Below are positions 18,040-25,414 of a stretch of 64,000 bases of DNA, in pieces; the stretch's first letter is position 1; each line of letters starts with the position of its first letter. A program made the position numbers and the translations under genes. The notes under the pieces are model-generated. The model was given only the letters and a program-made list of their open reading frames with translations. It made no database searches and was not told where the DNA came from. Location of the stretch: contig NZ_JADIJC010000005.1 of the NCBI RefSeq assembly GCF_015278255.1, forward strand, positions 296,211 to 360,210, given 5' to 3'. Source of the DNA: Microbacterium hibisci (GTDB taxonomy: Bacteria; Actinomycetota; Actinomycetes; Actinomycetales; Microbacteriaceae).

Positions 18040-18735
18040 GTGAGCGACACCGAGGAGCAGAACGACGAGGAGTCCGCGGCGCTGGGGCTCGAGCCGCTGC
18101 CGCATCCCGACCCGCATCGCGGCATCGTGCTCGTGGTCGGCGTGGCGGCCACGGTCGCCTTCGTCGTGCTGCGGTTCGTGGTCGCCCTCGGCGGGCACGA
18201 GCCGCTTCCGATCGACGTGTGGTGGCACGACCTCATGGTCGCGACCTACAGCGACGTCGGCATCGTCATCGCGTGGGTCCCGGCGATCGTGGGCGGAACC
18301 ATCGGCGTGATCATCATCGGCATCGTGCTGGTGGCGATCTTCCTGTGGCGACGACGACGATGGGATGCCGCGAACCTCGCGCTCGCCATCGTCACCGTCG
18401 TCGCGATCGGGGCGCCGATGGCCGCCATCATCGCGCGCGTCCGGCCCGAGAACTCGCTCGCCGAGAGTGTGGCGACGTCGTTCCCCTCGGGGCACACCGC
18501 CGTCGCCACCACCATGGCCGTCACGCTCGGCCTCCTGCTGCGCCGCTGGTACGTCTGGGCGCTGGGCGGGCTGTGGGTCGTGCTCATGATGTGGAGCCGC
18601 ACCTACCTGTACGCGCACTGGCTGAGCGACGTGATCGCGGGGATGCTGGAGGGGATCGCGGTCGCCACGCTCGTGTGGTGCGCCGTCCAGGCTCTGCGGG
18701 TCCGACGCGCGATGTCATCGTCGCCGCCGAAGTGA
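18040..18735 (+). CDS. PAP2 family membrane phosphatase
   Basis: A 231-residue phosphatidic acid phosphatase type 2/haloperoxidase-like membrane protein, acting on lipid or isoprenoid phosphates on the outer face of the membrane. The three signature regions are present in order: ARVRP (with upstream basic residue), SFPSGHTA and SRTYLYAHWLSDVIAG (Arg, His, Asp). Six transmembrane stretches can be seen. The GTG at 18040 lies 6 nt after GACAAT, so a leaderless start is likely. A role in undecaprenyl pyrophosphate recycling or lipid turnover is possible and not decided by the context. Confidence 0.88.
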   Translation: MSDTEEQNDEESAALGLEPLPHPDPHRGIVLVVGVAATVAFVVLRFVVALGGHEPLPIDVWWHDLMVATYSDVGIVIAWVPAIVGGTIGVIIIGIVLVAIFLWRRRRWDAANLALAIVTVVAIGAPMAAIIARVRPENSLAESVATSFPSGHTAVATTMAVTLGLLLRRWYVWALGGLWVVLMMWSRTYLYAHWLSDVIAGMLEGIAVATLVWCAVQALRVRRAMSSSPPK

Positions 18736-18781
18736 TTCTCCGCCGGATTTCAAGCCCCATCTGCCCACCGCGATGCCTGGA

Positions 18782-18787
18782 TACGCT
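18782..18787 (+). promoter_or_regulatory. Leaderless -10 box for the DUF1206 gene
   Basis: TACGCT, 6 nt spacer, ATG at 18794. Confidence 0.5.
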
Positions 18788-18793
18788 TCGCGA

Positions 18794-19594
18794 ATGACCA
18801 CTGCGAAAAGCGCGGCGCGGGCCGCGCAGGAATCACCCGTGTTCCGTACCATCGCCCGCATCGGCTACGTCGTCCTCGGCGTGCTCCACATCGTCATCGG
18901 CGTGATCGCGATCTCGGTCGCGATGGGCGGCGGCGGCGAGGCGGATCAGGGCGGCGCCATGGAGACCATCCGCGACACCCCCGCGGGCGTCTTCCTGCTC
19001 TGGGCCATCGCCATCGGCCTCGTCGCGCTCGCCGCGTGGCAGATCGCCGAGGCGTTCCTCGAGCGCGACCCGGACTCCAAGAAGAAGTGGGGCCACCGGA
19101 TCAAGTACATCGGCACCGCCCTCGTCTACATCGCGATCGCGATCACCGCGGTCGTCTATGCGATGGGTGGCAGCTCGGACTCGTCGGAGTCGACGCAGAC
19201 CTTCAGCGCTCAGCTGATGAGCACGCCCGGCGGCATCGTCCTCCTCGTGATCGTCGGACTCGGGGTGCTCGGCATCGGCATCGCCTTCATCGTCCGGGGA
19301 TTCACGCGGGCGTTCGAGAAGCACCTCGATCTGCCGACGGGTGTCGCGCGGAAGGGCATCGTCACCTTCGGCATCGTGGGCTACGTGGCCAAGGGGATCG
19401 CCGTAGGCGTGACGGGCGTGCTGTTCGTCGTCGCCGCCTTCACGCACGATGCCGAGGCGGCCGGGGGACTGGATGCCGCGCTCCACACCCTCGCGGCGCT
19501 TCCGTTCGGTCCGGTGATCCTGTGGGTCGTCGCGGCGGGGCTGATCATCTACGGGCTGTTCTGCTTCGCGCGAGCCCGCTACGCGCGGATGTGA
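18794..19594 (+). CDS. DUF1206 family membrane protein
   Basis: A 266-residue protein with six hydrophobic helices arranged as three repeats of a two-helix unit; each unit begins with a Gly/Ile-Gly-Tyr segment (IARIGYVVLGVLHIVIG, IKYIGTALVYIAIAI, VTFGIVGYVAKGIAVGVTG). This triplicated pattern is the hallmark of DUF1206, which has no established function. It is convergent to the patatin gene and separated from it by a perfect 16-bp hairpin. Confidence 0.85.
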   Translation: MTTAKSAARAAQESPVFRTIARIGYVVLGVLHIVIGVIAISVAMGGGGEADQGGAMETIRDTPAGVFLLWAIAIGLVALAAWQIAEAFLERDPDSKKKWGHRIKYIGTALVYIAIAITAVVYAMGGSSDSSESTQTFSAQLMSTPGGIVLLVIVGLGVLGIGIAFIVRGFTRAFEKHLDLPTGVARKGIVTFGIVGYVAKGIAVGVTGVLFVVAAFTHDAEAAGGLDAALHTLAALPFGPVILWVVAAGLIIYGLFCFARARYARM

Positions 19595-19597
19595 CCA

Positions 19598-19639
19598 CGA
19601 GAGGAGCCCGCGGTCCGATCAGCCCGCGGGCTCCTCTCG
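19598..19639. terminator. Perfect 16-bp hairpin between DUF1206 and patatin genes
   Basis: CGAGAGGAGCCCGCGG (19598-19613), a 10-nt loop, then CCGCGGGCTCCTCTCG (19624-19639). It lies between convergent genes, and the right arm lies inside the last codons of the patatin gene, whose stop codon is in the loop. A bidirectional terminator is the simplest reading. Confidence 0.78.
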
Positions 19640-20371
19640 CAGGGCCGCCGCATCGAGGGCGGCCGTCGCGGCCCGGCGTCCCTCGGCGATGAGGCGGGGC
19701 ACGTCGGCCATCGTCCACTGCGCCATGCGCTCCATCTCGGGCTGGACGAGCACCACCGACGGGTCGCGCACGAGATCCGCGGTGCGTGTGACGGTGCGCA
19801 TCATCCGCACGTTCTCCCACTTCGCGTGCAGTCGCACCACGATCACGCGCGACGCGCCCAGAGAGCGCGCGGCGTCCACCGGAACGTTGTCGATCATGCC
19901 GCCGTCCGCCAGCAGGGCTGCTCCGCGACGGACCGGCGGCAGCAGGCCGGGGACGGCTACCGTCGCCCGCAGGGCCAGGCTCAACGGACCCTCGTCGAGG
20001 ATCACGCCCCGCCGTGTGCGCAGGTCGGTCGCGAAGGCCGCGAACCGGCGCGGCAGGTCCTCGATCAGCGGGTCGGCGCCGAGGACGCGCCCCACCGCAT
20101 CGTCGACGGCGGTCGTGTCGAGCAGGCCCCACCGTGGCGTGAACGACCATCGCGCGATGGCGCGCCAGCGGAACGCGCGGGTGGCTCGCTCGATCTGCTC
20201 GACGTCGAGTCCGGCGGCGTAGGCGGCGCCGATGAGGGCGCCGGAGCTCGTCCCGGCGACGATGCCCGGCCGGATCTCCCGTTCGGCGAGGACCTGGAGC
20301 ACGCCGACGTGGGCGGCGCCGAACGCCCCACCCCCGCCCAGCACGAGGCCCAGGTCAGGGTCGTCGCCCAC
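19619..20371 (-). CDS. Patatin-like phospholipase
   Basis: A 250-residue patatin-family serine hydrolase. All family motifs are present: the oxyanion-hole loop GLVLGGGGAFGAAHVGVL at residues 8-25, the nucleophile elbow GTSSG at about 40-44 (Ser42 or Ser43), and the catalytic Asp in ADGGMIDNVPV. It corresponds to the short RssA/YlbK-like bacterial type that lacks extra domains. The GTG at 20371 has GGAG upstream. Likely acts on phospholipids in the cytoplasm or at the membrane face; the substrate is not known. Confidence 0.9.
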   Translation of the reverse strand: MGDDPDLGLVLGGGGAFGAAHVGVLQVLAEREIRPGIVAGTSSGALIGAAYAAGLDVEQIERATRAFRWRAIARWSFTPRWGLLDTTAVDDAVGRVLGADPLIEDLPRRFAAFATDLRTRRGVILDEGPLSLALRATVAVPGLLPPVRRGAALLADGGMIDNVPVDAARSLGASRVIVVRLHAKWENVRMMRTVTRTADLVRDPSVVLVQPEMERMAQWTMADVPRLIAEGRRAATAALDAAALREEPAG

Positions 20372-20426
20372 GTCTCGCTCCGTTCGTCGGTGTTCTGGCG
20401 CGACGGTATCACCCAGCGGTTATGCG

Positions 20427-21185
20427 TCAGCCGAGCGCGCGGGTCCCCGCGGCGGCGGTCGCGTCGTCGAGCACGGAGCGCGCGAGACGCGTCGACCCGG
20501 CGACGGCGGCCGGCATCGTGGCCACCGCACCGAGCGGGACGAGGAAGCAGAGCTGCGTCGCCACGCCGAATCCGAGCACCCTCGCGCGGTGCCTCCGCAG
20601 CAGGCGGCGTCGCACGGACCGATCCATGCCGCGAGCCGTCAGGGCGCGTGACGACAGTTCGTCCGCCAGCAGCCAGCCGGTGAACAGGACCGCGAAGACG
20701 GTGCTCAGCGCCGCGCCCGCCACGGGGATGACACCGATGAGCGCGGCCGCGGCCGCGATCGCCAGACCGCGCGCGACCAGCCCCAGCGCATCGCCGACCG
20801 CTCGCCAGAAGCCGTACGGCGCCTCGATGTCGGACGAACCCATATCCGCCTCCACCGCCCGCCAGATGCGCTCGTAGAACGGCTCACCCACCACCAGAGT
20901 GAGTGCAGTGAACGAGACGGCCACCAGCACCAGGGCAGCGCCGACGAGGGCGGTGCCGACGGCCACGCGGAACACGGTGGCCCACACGCCCGGCCACCCG
21001 TCGGCGAACGGCGTCATCGCCTCGGTGATCGCCGGGAGGAAGGTCCCGAGCGCGATGAGCCCGGCAAGGAACAGCACGCCGACGATCGCGGCGGGCACGA
21101 GGCCGAGCGCCATGAGTCCCGGGCGGCGGCGCCAGTAGGCGAATCCCTGCAGCAGCAGGCCGGCTCCTCGGACGAACTCGCGCAT
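20427..21185 (-). CDS. EI24 domain membrane protein (CysZ-like fold)
   Basis: A 252-residue integral membrane protein of the EI24/CysZ family, with long hydrophobic stretches at about 27-50, 72-100, 135-160 and 205-230 and the family segment GEPFYERIWRAVE in the middle. CysZ members transport sulfate, but actinobacterial EI24 proteins are not characterised and no sulfur genes are near. The ATG at 21185 is supported by a TAGGGT box 7 nt before it; a GTG at 21194 is an alternative that would overlap the box. Confidence 0.82.
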   Translation of the reverse strand: MREFVRGAGLLLQGFAYWRRRPGLMALGLVPAAIVGVLFLAGLIALGTFLPAITEAMTPFADGWPGVWATVFRVAVGTALVGAALVLVAVSFTALTLVVGEPFYERIWRAVEADMGSSDIEAPYGFWRAVGDALGLVARGLAIAAAAALIGVIPVAGAALSTVFAVLFTGWLLADELSSRALTARGMDRSVRRRLLRRHRARVLGFGVATQLCFLVPLGAVATMPAAVAGSTRLARSVLDDATAAAGTRALG

Positions 21186-21192
21186 CGCACCC

Positions 21193-21198
21193 ACCCTA
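21193..21198 (-). promoter_or_regulatory. Leaderless -10 box for the EI24 gene
   Basis: TAGGGT on the minus strand, 7 nt spacer, ATG at 21185. Confidence 0.5.
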
Positions 21199-21363
21199 CG
21201 TCGCCCTCGCGGGGATGATCACGCGGGAACGGCACACCGCTGAGAGCCTGACCCGGGATGCAGATGGAGGGCGCCGCGTCAAGCCCTTCTCAGGGTCGGG
21301 TTCGGTCCGCCATGTTTTATCGTGACGCGTGGGATGCGTCACAGCCGCACGGGGGAGGTTGCC

Positions 21364-21615
21364 ATGCTCGCGACACCGATCGCCGGGGATCAGGTCCGTC
21401 GGCCGGAGCTGCTGTGGGTGGGATCGGGTGCGTGGGTCGCGTGCGACCCGGCCGTCGACCCGAACGACCCGCATCGCGTGATCGCCTACCTCGAGTGCAA
21501 GGACGGGCGCGTGTACCTGCTGTGGGTCACCGGTTCGGCGGGCGTGTGCGAGTTCGCCTCGCTCCGCGACGCCCTGGATCAGATCTCGCAGCGGCTGTCG
21601 GTGCCGCAGCACTGA
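21364..21615 (+). CDS. Small protein A, paralogous to the gene at 22740
   Basis: An 83-residue soluble protein of unknown function. GGGGGAGG stands 6 nt before ATG 21364, so the start is well supported. It aligns with the 101-residue product of 22740-23045 across about 60 residues: both share W-x2-CD, then R-[VL]-[IV]-AY-[LV]-E, then Y-x3-W, then SL-x-[AD] near the C-terminus. This indicates a small domain duplicated in the same neighbourhood, on both sides of a MarR regulator and a DUF7882-like gene. I know no named family for it with certainty. Confidence 0.68.
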   Translation: MLATPIAGDQVRRPELLWVGSGAWVACDPAVDPNDPHRVIAYLECKDGRVYLLWVTGSAGVCEFASLRDALDQISQRLSVPQH

Positions 21616-21630
21616 AGTCCTGCGGCGGCA

Positions 21631-22092
21631 TCAGGTCGCAGCAGCGCCCGCGCGGGTCACCGTGATCAGGACTTCCTCCAGGAAGCTGGCGACGACGCGG
21701 GCCTCGCCGGTAGGGAGGCTATCGGCCAGGGTGCGAAGCCGCGTGGTGAGCGGATCCAGGTGGTCCGGATCCACGTTGCGATCGAATGGCCGCACCAGCT
21801 TCTTCCGCCGATCCCGAGGATGACCGCCCACGACGACGAGGCCGCGCGCCACCAGGCGGTCGATCAGTGCCGTACCCGACGCGGGGGAGAGGTGCACGGC
21901 GCGCGCGATCATGCCGGGGGTGACCTCCTCGGTGTCGACCCGCTCGAGCAGATAGCGCATCGCCGCGCGGTCGCTCTCGTTCATCCCGGTCTGCTGTTCT
22001 CGCTGGCGAGCGAGCTTCGCCTCGGCGAGCCGGAGGCGCTCGAGGATGCCTGCGACGTCCGGCCGTGGGCTGTCTGCAGTTCTGGTCGACAT
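21631..22092 (-). CDS. MarR-family winged-helix transcriptional regulator
   Basis: A 153-residue regulator. The winged helix spans about residues 45-110: helix-turn-helix VTPGMIARAVHLSPASGTALIDRLVARGLV followed by the wing HPRDRRKKLV, which carries the D-x-R motif typical of MarR. The start at 22092 is preferred because GGTGGAG lies 6 nt upstream; ATG at 22107 would add five residues. It is divergent from the small-protein genes, with an AT-rich intergenic region holding a GTTCGA-CA-TCGAAC palindrome, so it probably controls them and itself. The ligand is unknown. Confidence 0.87.
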   Translation of the reverse strand: MSTRTADSPRPDVAGILERLRLAEAKLARQREQQTGMNESDRAAMRYLLERVDTEEVTPGMIARAVHLSPASGTALIDRLVARGLVVVGGHPRDRRKKLVRPFDRNVDPDHLDPLTTRLRTLADSLPTGEARVVASFLEEVLITVTRAGAAAT

Positions 22093-22210
22093 CGCGTTCT
22101 CCACCATCGTCCCGGCCCGCTGGGGCTCTAGGGTCCATTATTCCCAGTTCTTTGACTATTCGGCAACGAAACACTCGTCTCTCGAACCTATGATGACGAA
22201 ACTCTCATTA

Positions 22211-22237
22211 TTGAAATGTTCGACATCGAACTATCAT
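22211..22237 (+). promoter_or_regulatory. Promoter with palindromic operator before the 22268 gene
   Basis: TTGAAA (22211-22216) and TATCAT (22232-22237) are 15 nt apart. GTTCGACATCGAAC (22218-22231), a perfect 6-2-6 inverted repeat, fills the spacer. A further TCGAAC half-site is at 22182. The site is well placed for repression by the divergent MarR protein. Confidence 0.5.
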
Positions 22238-22267
22238 GAGAAGCGACCCTCCGGAAGGAGATCTCTC

Positions 22268-22633
22268 ATGGCCCAGTTGATCTATGGCGCCGAAGGCGCC
22301 GCGATCCAGATACCCGAGCACCTCCTCGCACACGTCAAGGTGCTGATCGCCACCAAGCTGCGCCGCAACGAGAGCTTCATGATGTCGTGGCGCCATCCTG
22401 ACGGCACCGGCCGCTCCTCGATCTGGCTCCAGCCCTCGATCCCGCTCCGGTTCGTCTTCGACACCCCGGAAGAGAACATGATCGATCGCGAGCTCCTCGG
22501 CCGTCTCGCGACGGCAGCGAGCTCGAACGGCGGACTCGTGCTCGAACTGGAAGACGTGGCGGTGCTGCCGTCGTCGACGGCGAACGCGACCCCCACGACG
22601 GCTGACGCGGAGGTTGCACAACCCGCCGCGTGA
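22268..22633 (+). CDS. DUF7882-like small protein
   Basis: A 121-residue soluble protein: an N-terminal strand segment (LIYGAEGAAIQIPEHLL), a central Trp/Arg-rich part (MMSWRHPDGTGRSSIWLQPSIPLRFVF), an ELLGRLATAASSNGGLVLELED segment and a disordered Ala/Thr tail. I recognise it as a protein widespread in Microbacteriaceae, recently named DUF7882 as far as I recall and often mislabelled in databases as an ATP-dependent DNA ligase; it has no ligase motif. GGAAGGAG sits 7 nt before the ATG. It is controlled from the promoter with the palindrome and is divergent from marR. Function unknown. Confidence 0.7.
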   Translation: MAQLIYGAEGAAIQIPEHLLAHVKVLIATKLRRNESFMMSWRHPDGTGRSSIWLQPSIPLRFVFDTPEENMIDRELLGRLATAASSNGGLVLELEDVAVLPSSTANATPTTADAEVAQPAA

Positions 22634-22739
22634 CGCGCGGATGTCTAGACAGGACAGTGCTGGACTGTCAACCCCCTCGGTGCTGCTCGTGCGGGCAGGG
22701 AGGCTCTGGCCACCAGGACTCGAGGAGGAGGCGCCGACC

Positions 22740-23045
22740 ATGACCGATACCGCGCGGCAGGCCGCTGCGATCCATCAGCTGGTCCTGACCCCCCTCTCCG
22801 ACCGATCCTGGCGGCTGTGCGACCGCAACGTGGAGCGCGGCGACGCGGCACGCCTGGTGGCGTACGTCGAGCTGCTCGACACCGGCACCTACGAGGCGGT
22901 GTGGATCGCGCTGGGCCTCGGAACCGCTCACTACGATTCGCTCGAAGCGCTGTTCCACGCCGCCGTGGAGCTGCTCGACCATCCCCGCAGCATGCGCGCG
23001 TACAAGCCGGATCCGATCCCGCACCGCCCGCCCGCTCGCGGCTGA
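22740..23045 (+). CDS. Small protein B, paralogous to the gene at 21364
   Basis: A 101-residue soluble protein with GAGGAGGAG upstream of ATG 22740. It shares with the 83-residue product at 21364 the pattern W-x2-CD (SWRLCDRNV), R-L-V-A-Y-V-E and Y-x3-W followed by DSLEAL. The C-terminal 15 residues are Pro/Arg-rich. It lies in the same direction as the DUF7882-like gene, 106 nt downstream, and upstream of the Fpg/Nei gene. No function is known; the paralogy and clustering with a MarR regulator suggest one functional unit. Confidence 0.68.
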   Translation: MTDTARQAAAIHQLVLTPLSDRSWRLCDRNVERGDAARLVAYVELLDTGTYEAVWIALGLGTAHYDSLEALFHAAVELLDHPRSMRAYKPDPIPHRPPARG

Positions 23046-23074
23046 CCGACCGCCGTTCGCGGCTGACCGACCGC
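23036..23074 (+). repeat. 18-bp direct repeat (21-bp period)
   Basis: TCGCGGCTGACCGACCGC occurs at 23036-23053 and 23057-23074. The first copy contains the stop codon of the preceding gene. A recent small tandem duplication. Confidence 0.6.
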
Positions 23075-23104
23075 GGTGTCGGCGGTCGGTGGCAGGATGG
23101 GGCC

Positions 23105-23950
23105 ATGCCCGAGTCGCCGGAGGTGGAGGCCCTCGCGCGGTTCCTCGCGGCGGAGGCTTCCGGTCGAGAGATCCGCGATGTCGACGTGCTCGAGTTCCGC
23201 GCGATCAAGACGCGCAGCCGTCCGCCCGAGGGGCTGGCCGGGCGCACGATCACGGGTGCGTCGCGCCACGGCAAGCACGTGGAGCTGGCGCTCGACGACG
23301 GCAGCCTCGTCGTCTCGCTCGGCCGTCACGGATGGATGCGGTGGCTCGATCCGCAGGCAGACGCTCCCGCCGACCACACGGCCGCCCCAGACGACGCGCC
23401 GCCGGCGCTGGCGACGTTCGGTCTCTCCGGAGACCGGACGCTGGAGGTGACGGATGCCGGAGACTGGGTGTCGCTCGGCCTTCATGTGGTCGGCGACCCG
23501 GCCGAGGTGCCGGCCATCTCGAAGCTCGGCCCCGATCCCGCCGACGCCGAGTTCACGCGCGATGACTTCGCTCGCGCCCTGGGCAGACGCCGCAAGCAGG
23601 TCAAGGCGATCCTGCAGGAGCAGGAGTCTCTCGCCGGCATCGGCAACGCCTACTCCGACGAGATCCTCCACCTGGCCAAGGTGGCTCCCGTGACGCACGC
23701 GTCGGCGCTCGACGAGGCCGCCGCCGACCGGCTGTTCGACGCCACCGTCTCGACCGTCCGCGGCGCGATCGCCGCACGCGAGGGCACGCCGATCCACCTG
23801 CTGAAAGCCGAGAAGGTCGCTGCCATGCGGGTGCACGGGCGCACGGGCGACGCGTGCCCGGTCTGCGGCGACACCATCCTCGACCTCACGTTCTCGGGGG
23901 CCTCGGCGCAGTACTGCCCGACGTGTCAGAACGGCGGCAGGCCGCTGTGA
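23105..23950 (+). CDS. Fpg/Nei family DNA glycosylase
   Basis: A 281-residue base-excision repair glycosylase/AP lyase. Pro2-Glu3 of the catalytic N-terminus is present in MPESPEVE, although the usual MPEGPEV has Ser for Gly. The H2TH region holds KAILQEQESLAGIGNAYSDEIL, and the C-terminal zinc finger is C-x2-C-x16-C-x2-C (CPVCGDT ... YCPTC). Without biochemical data formamidopyrimidine versus endonuclease VIII specificity cannot be fixed. The ATG at 23105 lies 6 nt after CAGGAT, a variant leaderless box. Confidence 0.92.
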   Translation: MPESPEVEALARFLAAEASGREIRDVDVLEFRAIKTRSRPPEGLAGRTITGASRHGKHVELALDDGSLVVSLGRHGWMRWLDPQADAPADHTAAPDDAPPALATFGLSGDRTLEVTDAGDWVSLGLHVVGDPAEVPAISKLGPDPADAEFTRDDFARALGRRRKQVKAILQEQESLAGIGNAYSDEILHLAKVAPVTHASALDEAAADRLFDATVSTVRGAIAAREGTPIHLLKAEKVAAMRVHGRTGDACPVCGDTILDLTFSGASAQYCPTCQNGGRPL

Positions 23951-24044
23951 CGACCGAGGGGCCACTGCTGCTCTCGGCGACGGCGGGTCCGGCACCGGCG
24001 GCCCGCGACACGGGTGCCACGGCCTCGCCGGCCGGCGACCTGGG

Positions 24045-24050
24045 TAGCAT
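24045..24050 (+). promoter_or_regulatory. Leaderless -10 box for the Cys-rich peptide gene
   Basis: TAGCAT, 7 nt spacer, ATG at 24058. There is no other start with a ribosome site nearby. Confidence 0.5.
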
Positions 24051-24057
24051 GGACGGC

Positions 24058-24180
24058 ATGACGACTTCGCAGCAGCCCGCCCCGGTCACCCTCGCGCCCG
24101 TTCCGGACGAGAAGAACCTCCTCACCGTGGTGGAGTCCGGCGGCTCGTGCTGCGGCGGCAGCAGCTGCAGCATCGACTGA
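24058..24180 (+). CDS. 40-residue peptide with Cys-rich C-terminus
   Basis: A very short gene with a clear leaderless promoter box. The first ~28 residues are neutral to acidic (VPDEKNLLTVVE is the most conserved-looking part) and the last eleven read SCCGGSSCSID, with three cysteines. There is no signal peptide and no transmembrane helix. No modifying enzyme of a known peptide natural product class is near. A metal- or thiol-binding peptide is possible from the cysteines, and a small regulatory peptide cannot be excluded. I do not know a family name for it. Confidence 0.55.
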   Translation: MTTSQQPAPVTLAPVPDEKNLLTVVESGGSCCGGSSCSID

Positions 24181-24211
24181 CCCCGCGCCGCACTCCCACC
24201 CCTCGCCGTCG

Positions 24212-24721
24212 ATGACAGACGAACAGCTGCACATCACCCCGCGAGTGGGTCGCATCCTCATGTCGGAGGAGGCGATCTACGGCCTCATCCTGGTCTCGGG
24301 CATGATCGTGGTCAGCGGCTCCGCCCAAGGCACGTCGTGGGAGGCGCTCGTCACCGTCGCGGTCACCGTGATCGTCTTCTTCGCGGCACACGTCTTCGCC
24401 GGCACGCTCGGGCGTCTGGCGGCCACCGACGGGCAGGCGGGCCTGCGCGCGAGCCTCCGCGCGTCCGCTCATCAGTCCGGCGGCATGCTGCTCGCGTCAG
24501 TGCCGCCGCTGGTCATCCTTCTTCTCGGTGCCACACGCGTCGTGGACGACTCGTCCGCGCTGTGGGCGGCGCTCATCGTCAACACCCTCCTGCTGGGTGC
24601 GCTCGGCTGGATCGCCGTCGCCCGGTGGAGCACGCATTGGCTGCCTCGCATCCTGAGCGCCATCATCACCGCCGCGTTCGGCGGAGTGCTGATCCTGCTG
24701 AAGGCCGTCATCCACCACTGA
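24212..24721 (+). CDS. Multi-pass membrane protein, function unknown
   Basis: A 169-residue protein with about five hydrophobic helices: residues 22-40 (AIYGLILVSGMIVVSG), 46-66 (LVTVAVTVIVFFAAHVFAG), 93-108 (LLASVPPLVILLLGA), 117-135 (LWAALIVNTLLLGALGWIA) and 148-166. It starts 31 nt after the Cys-rich peptide gene and may be cotranscribed with it. Its 3' end overlaps the convergent CMD gene by 14 nt. The family is common in Actinobacteria but unnamed to my knowledge. Confidence 0.65.
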   Translation: MTDEQLHITPRVGRILMSEEAIYGLILVSGMIVVSGSAQGTSWEALVTVAVTVIVFFAAHVFAGTLGRLAATDGQAGLRASLRASAHQSGGMLLASVPPLVILLLGATRVVDDSSALWAALIVNTLLLGALGWIAVARWSTHWLPRILSAIITAAFGGVLILLKAVIHH

Positions 24722-25307
24722 GGTCGCGCGCGGCCCCACCGGATGCCCGCAAGGCCGAGGCGAGCGCCGGGCTCAGGCCGGGCACGTCGTCCACCGGCAC
24801 AGCCAGAGCCTGGAGCGCCCGGCTGAAGTAGTTCCGCGCCGCCGCTGCCAGCGTGATGTCGACGATCTGACGATCGCTGAAGCCGAGGTCGCGCAGGCGC
24901 TGGGTGTCGGCATCCGTCATCGTCGCGGCGTCCGTCGACAGCTTCTCGGCGTAGGCGACCACCGCGGCGTCCGCGTCGTCGAGGCCGGCGTCGCCGTCAT
25001 GTCGGGCGAGCCGGGCGAGCTGGTCCTCGTCGAACAGGCCCGCCCGCAGGCTCTTGCGCCCGTGGGCGAGCAGACAGTGCTCCGAGCCGATGGCGCGCGC
25101 CGCGCCGAGCGTCGCGAGCTCGTAGGTGCGGAGGCCGATCGAGGGCACGATCGCGTGGATCAGATCCTCGAACGCCTGGTGCGCGTCGGGGTTCACCGCC
25201 ATCGCCCGCGTGTGGGCGAAGACGAAGCCGTCACCGCGCAGGTCGCCGTCGTACATCTCGCCGACGTGACCGGTCGCGCCGTCGATCTCGGGAGTGCTGA
25301 CGATCAT
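24708..25307 (-). CDS. Carboxymuconolactone decarboxylase/AhpD-like protein
   Basis: A 199-residue AhpD-fold protein. The active-site helix reads GSEHCLLAHGRKSLRAG; it keeps the Glu, one Cys and the His but not the CxxC pair of AhpD, so a peroxiredoxin-reductase role is less likely than that of the broader peroxidase-related group. The second helix bundle includes LGFSDRQIVDITLAAAARNYFSRALQ. The ATG at 25307 has GGAAGG upstream. It lies downstream of the MFS gene but is separated from it by a strong hairpin, so it likely has its own promoter. Confidence 0.85.
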   Translation of the reverse strand: MIVSTPEIDGATGHVGEMYDGDLRGDGFVFAHTRAMAVNPDAHQAFEDLIHAIVPSIGLRTYELATLGAARAIGSEHCLLAHGRKSLRAGLFDEDQLARLARHDGDAGLDDADAAVVAYAEKLSTDAATMTDADTQRLRDLGFSDRQIVDITLAAAARNYFSRALQALAVPVDDVPGLSPALASALRASGGAARDLSGG

Positions 25308-25345
25308 CGGGATGCCTTCCGTCGGTAGCGGGCGCAACCAGAATC

Positions 25346-25384
25346 GCGGATGCCCCACCCCTTGTCGAGGGGCGGGGCATCCGC
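25346..25384. terminator. Hairpin terminator after the MFS gene
   Basis: GCGGATGCCCC / GGGGCATCCGC, with an inner CCCC/GGGG extension and a loop of about 7 nt. It lies between the MFS stop at 25415 and the CMD start on the minus strand. Again built on GGATGCC. Confidence 0.75.
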
Positions 25385-25414
25385 GTGATACGTCGTGGCT
25401 GCTGGGGCCGCGGC

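Noticed and set aside
24058..24180. RiPP precursor peptide
   Set aside because: No lanthipeptide, thiopeptide, radical SAM or YcaO-type maturation gene lies within 10 kb, so this cannot be supported from the sequence.
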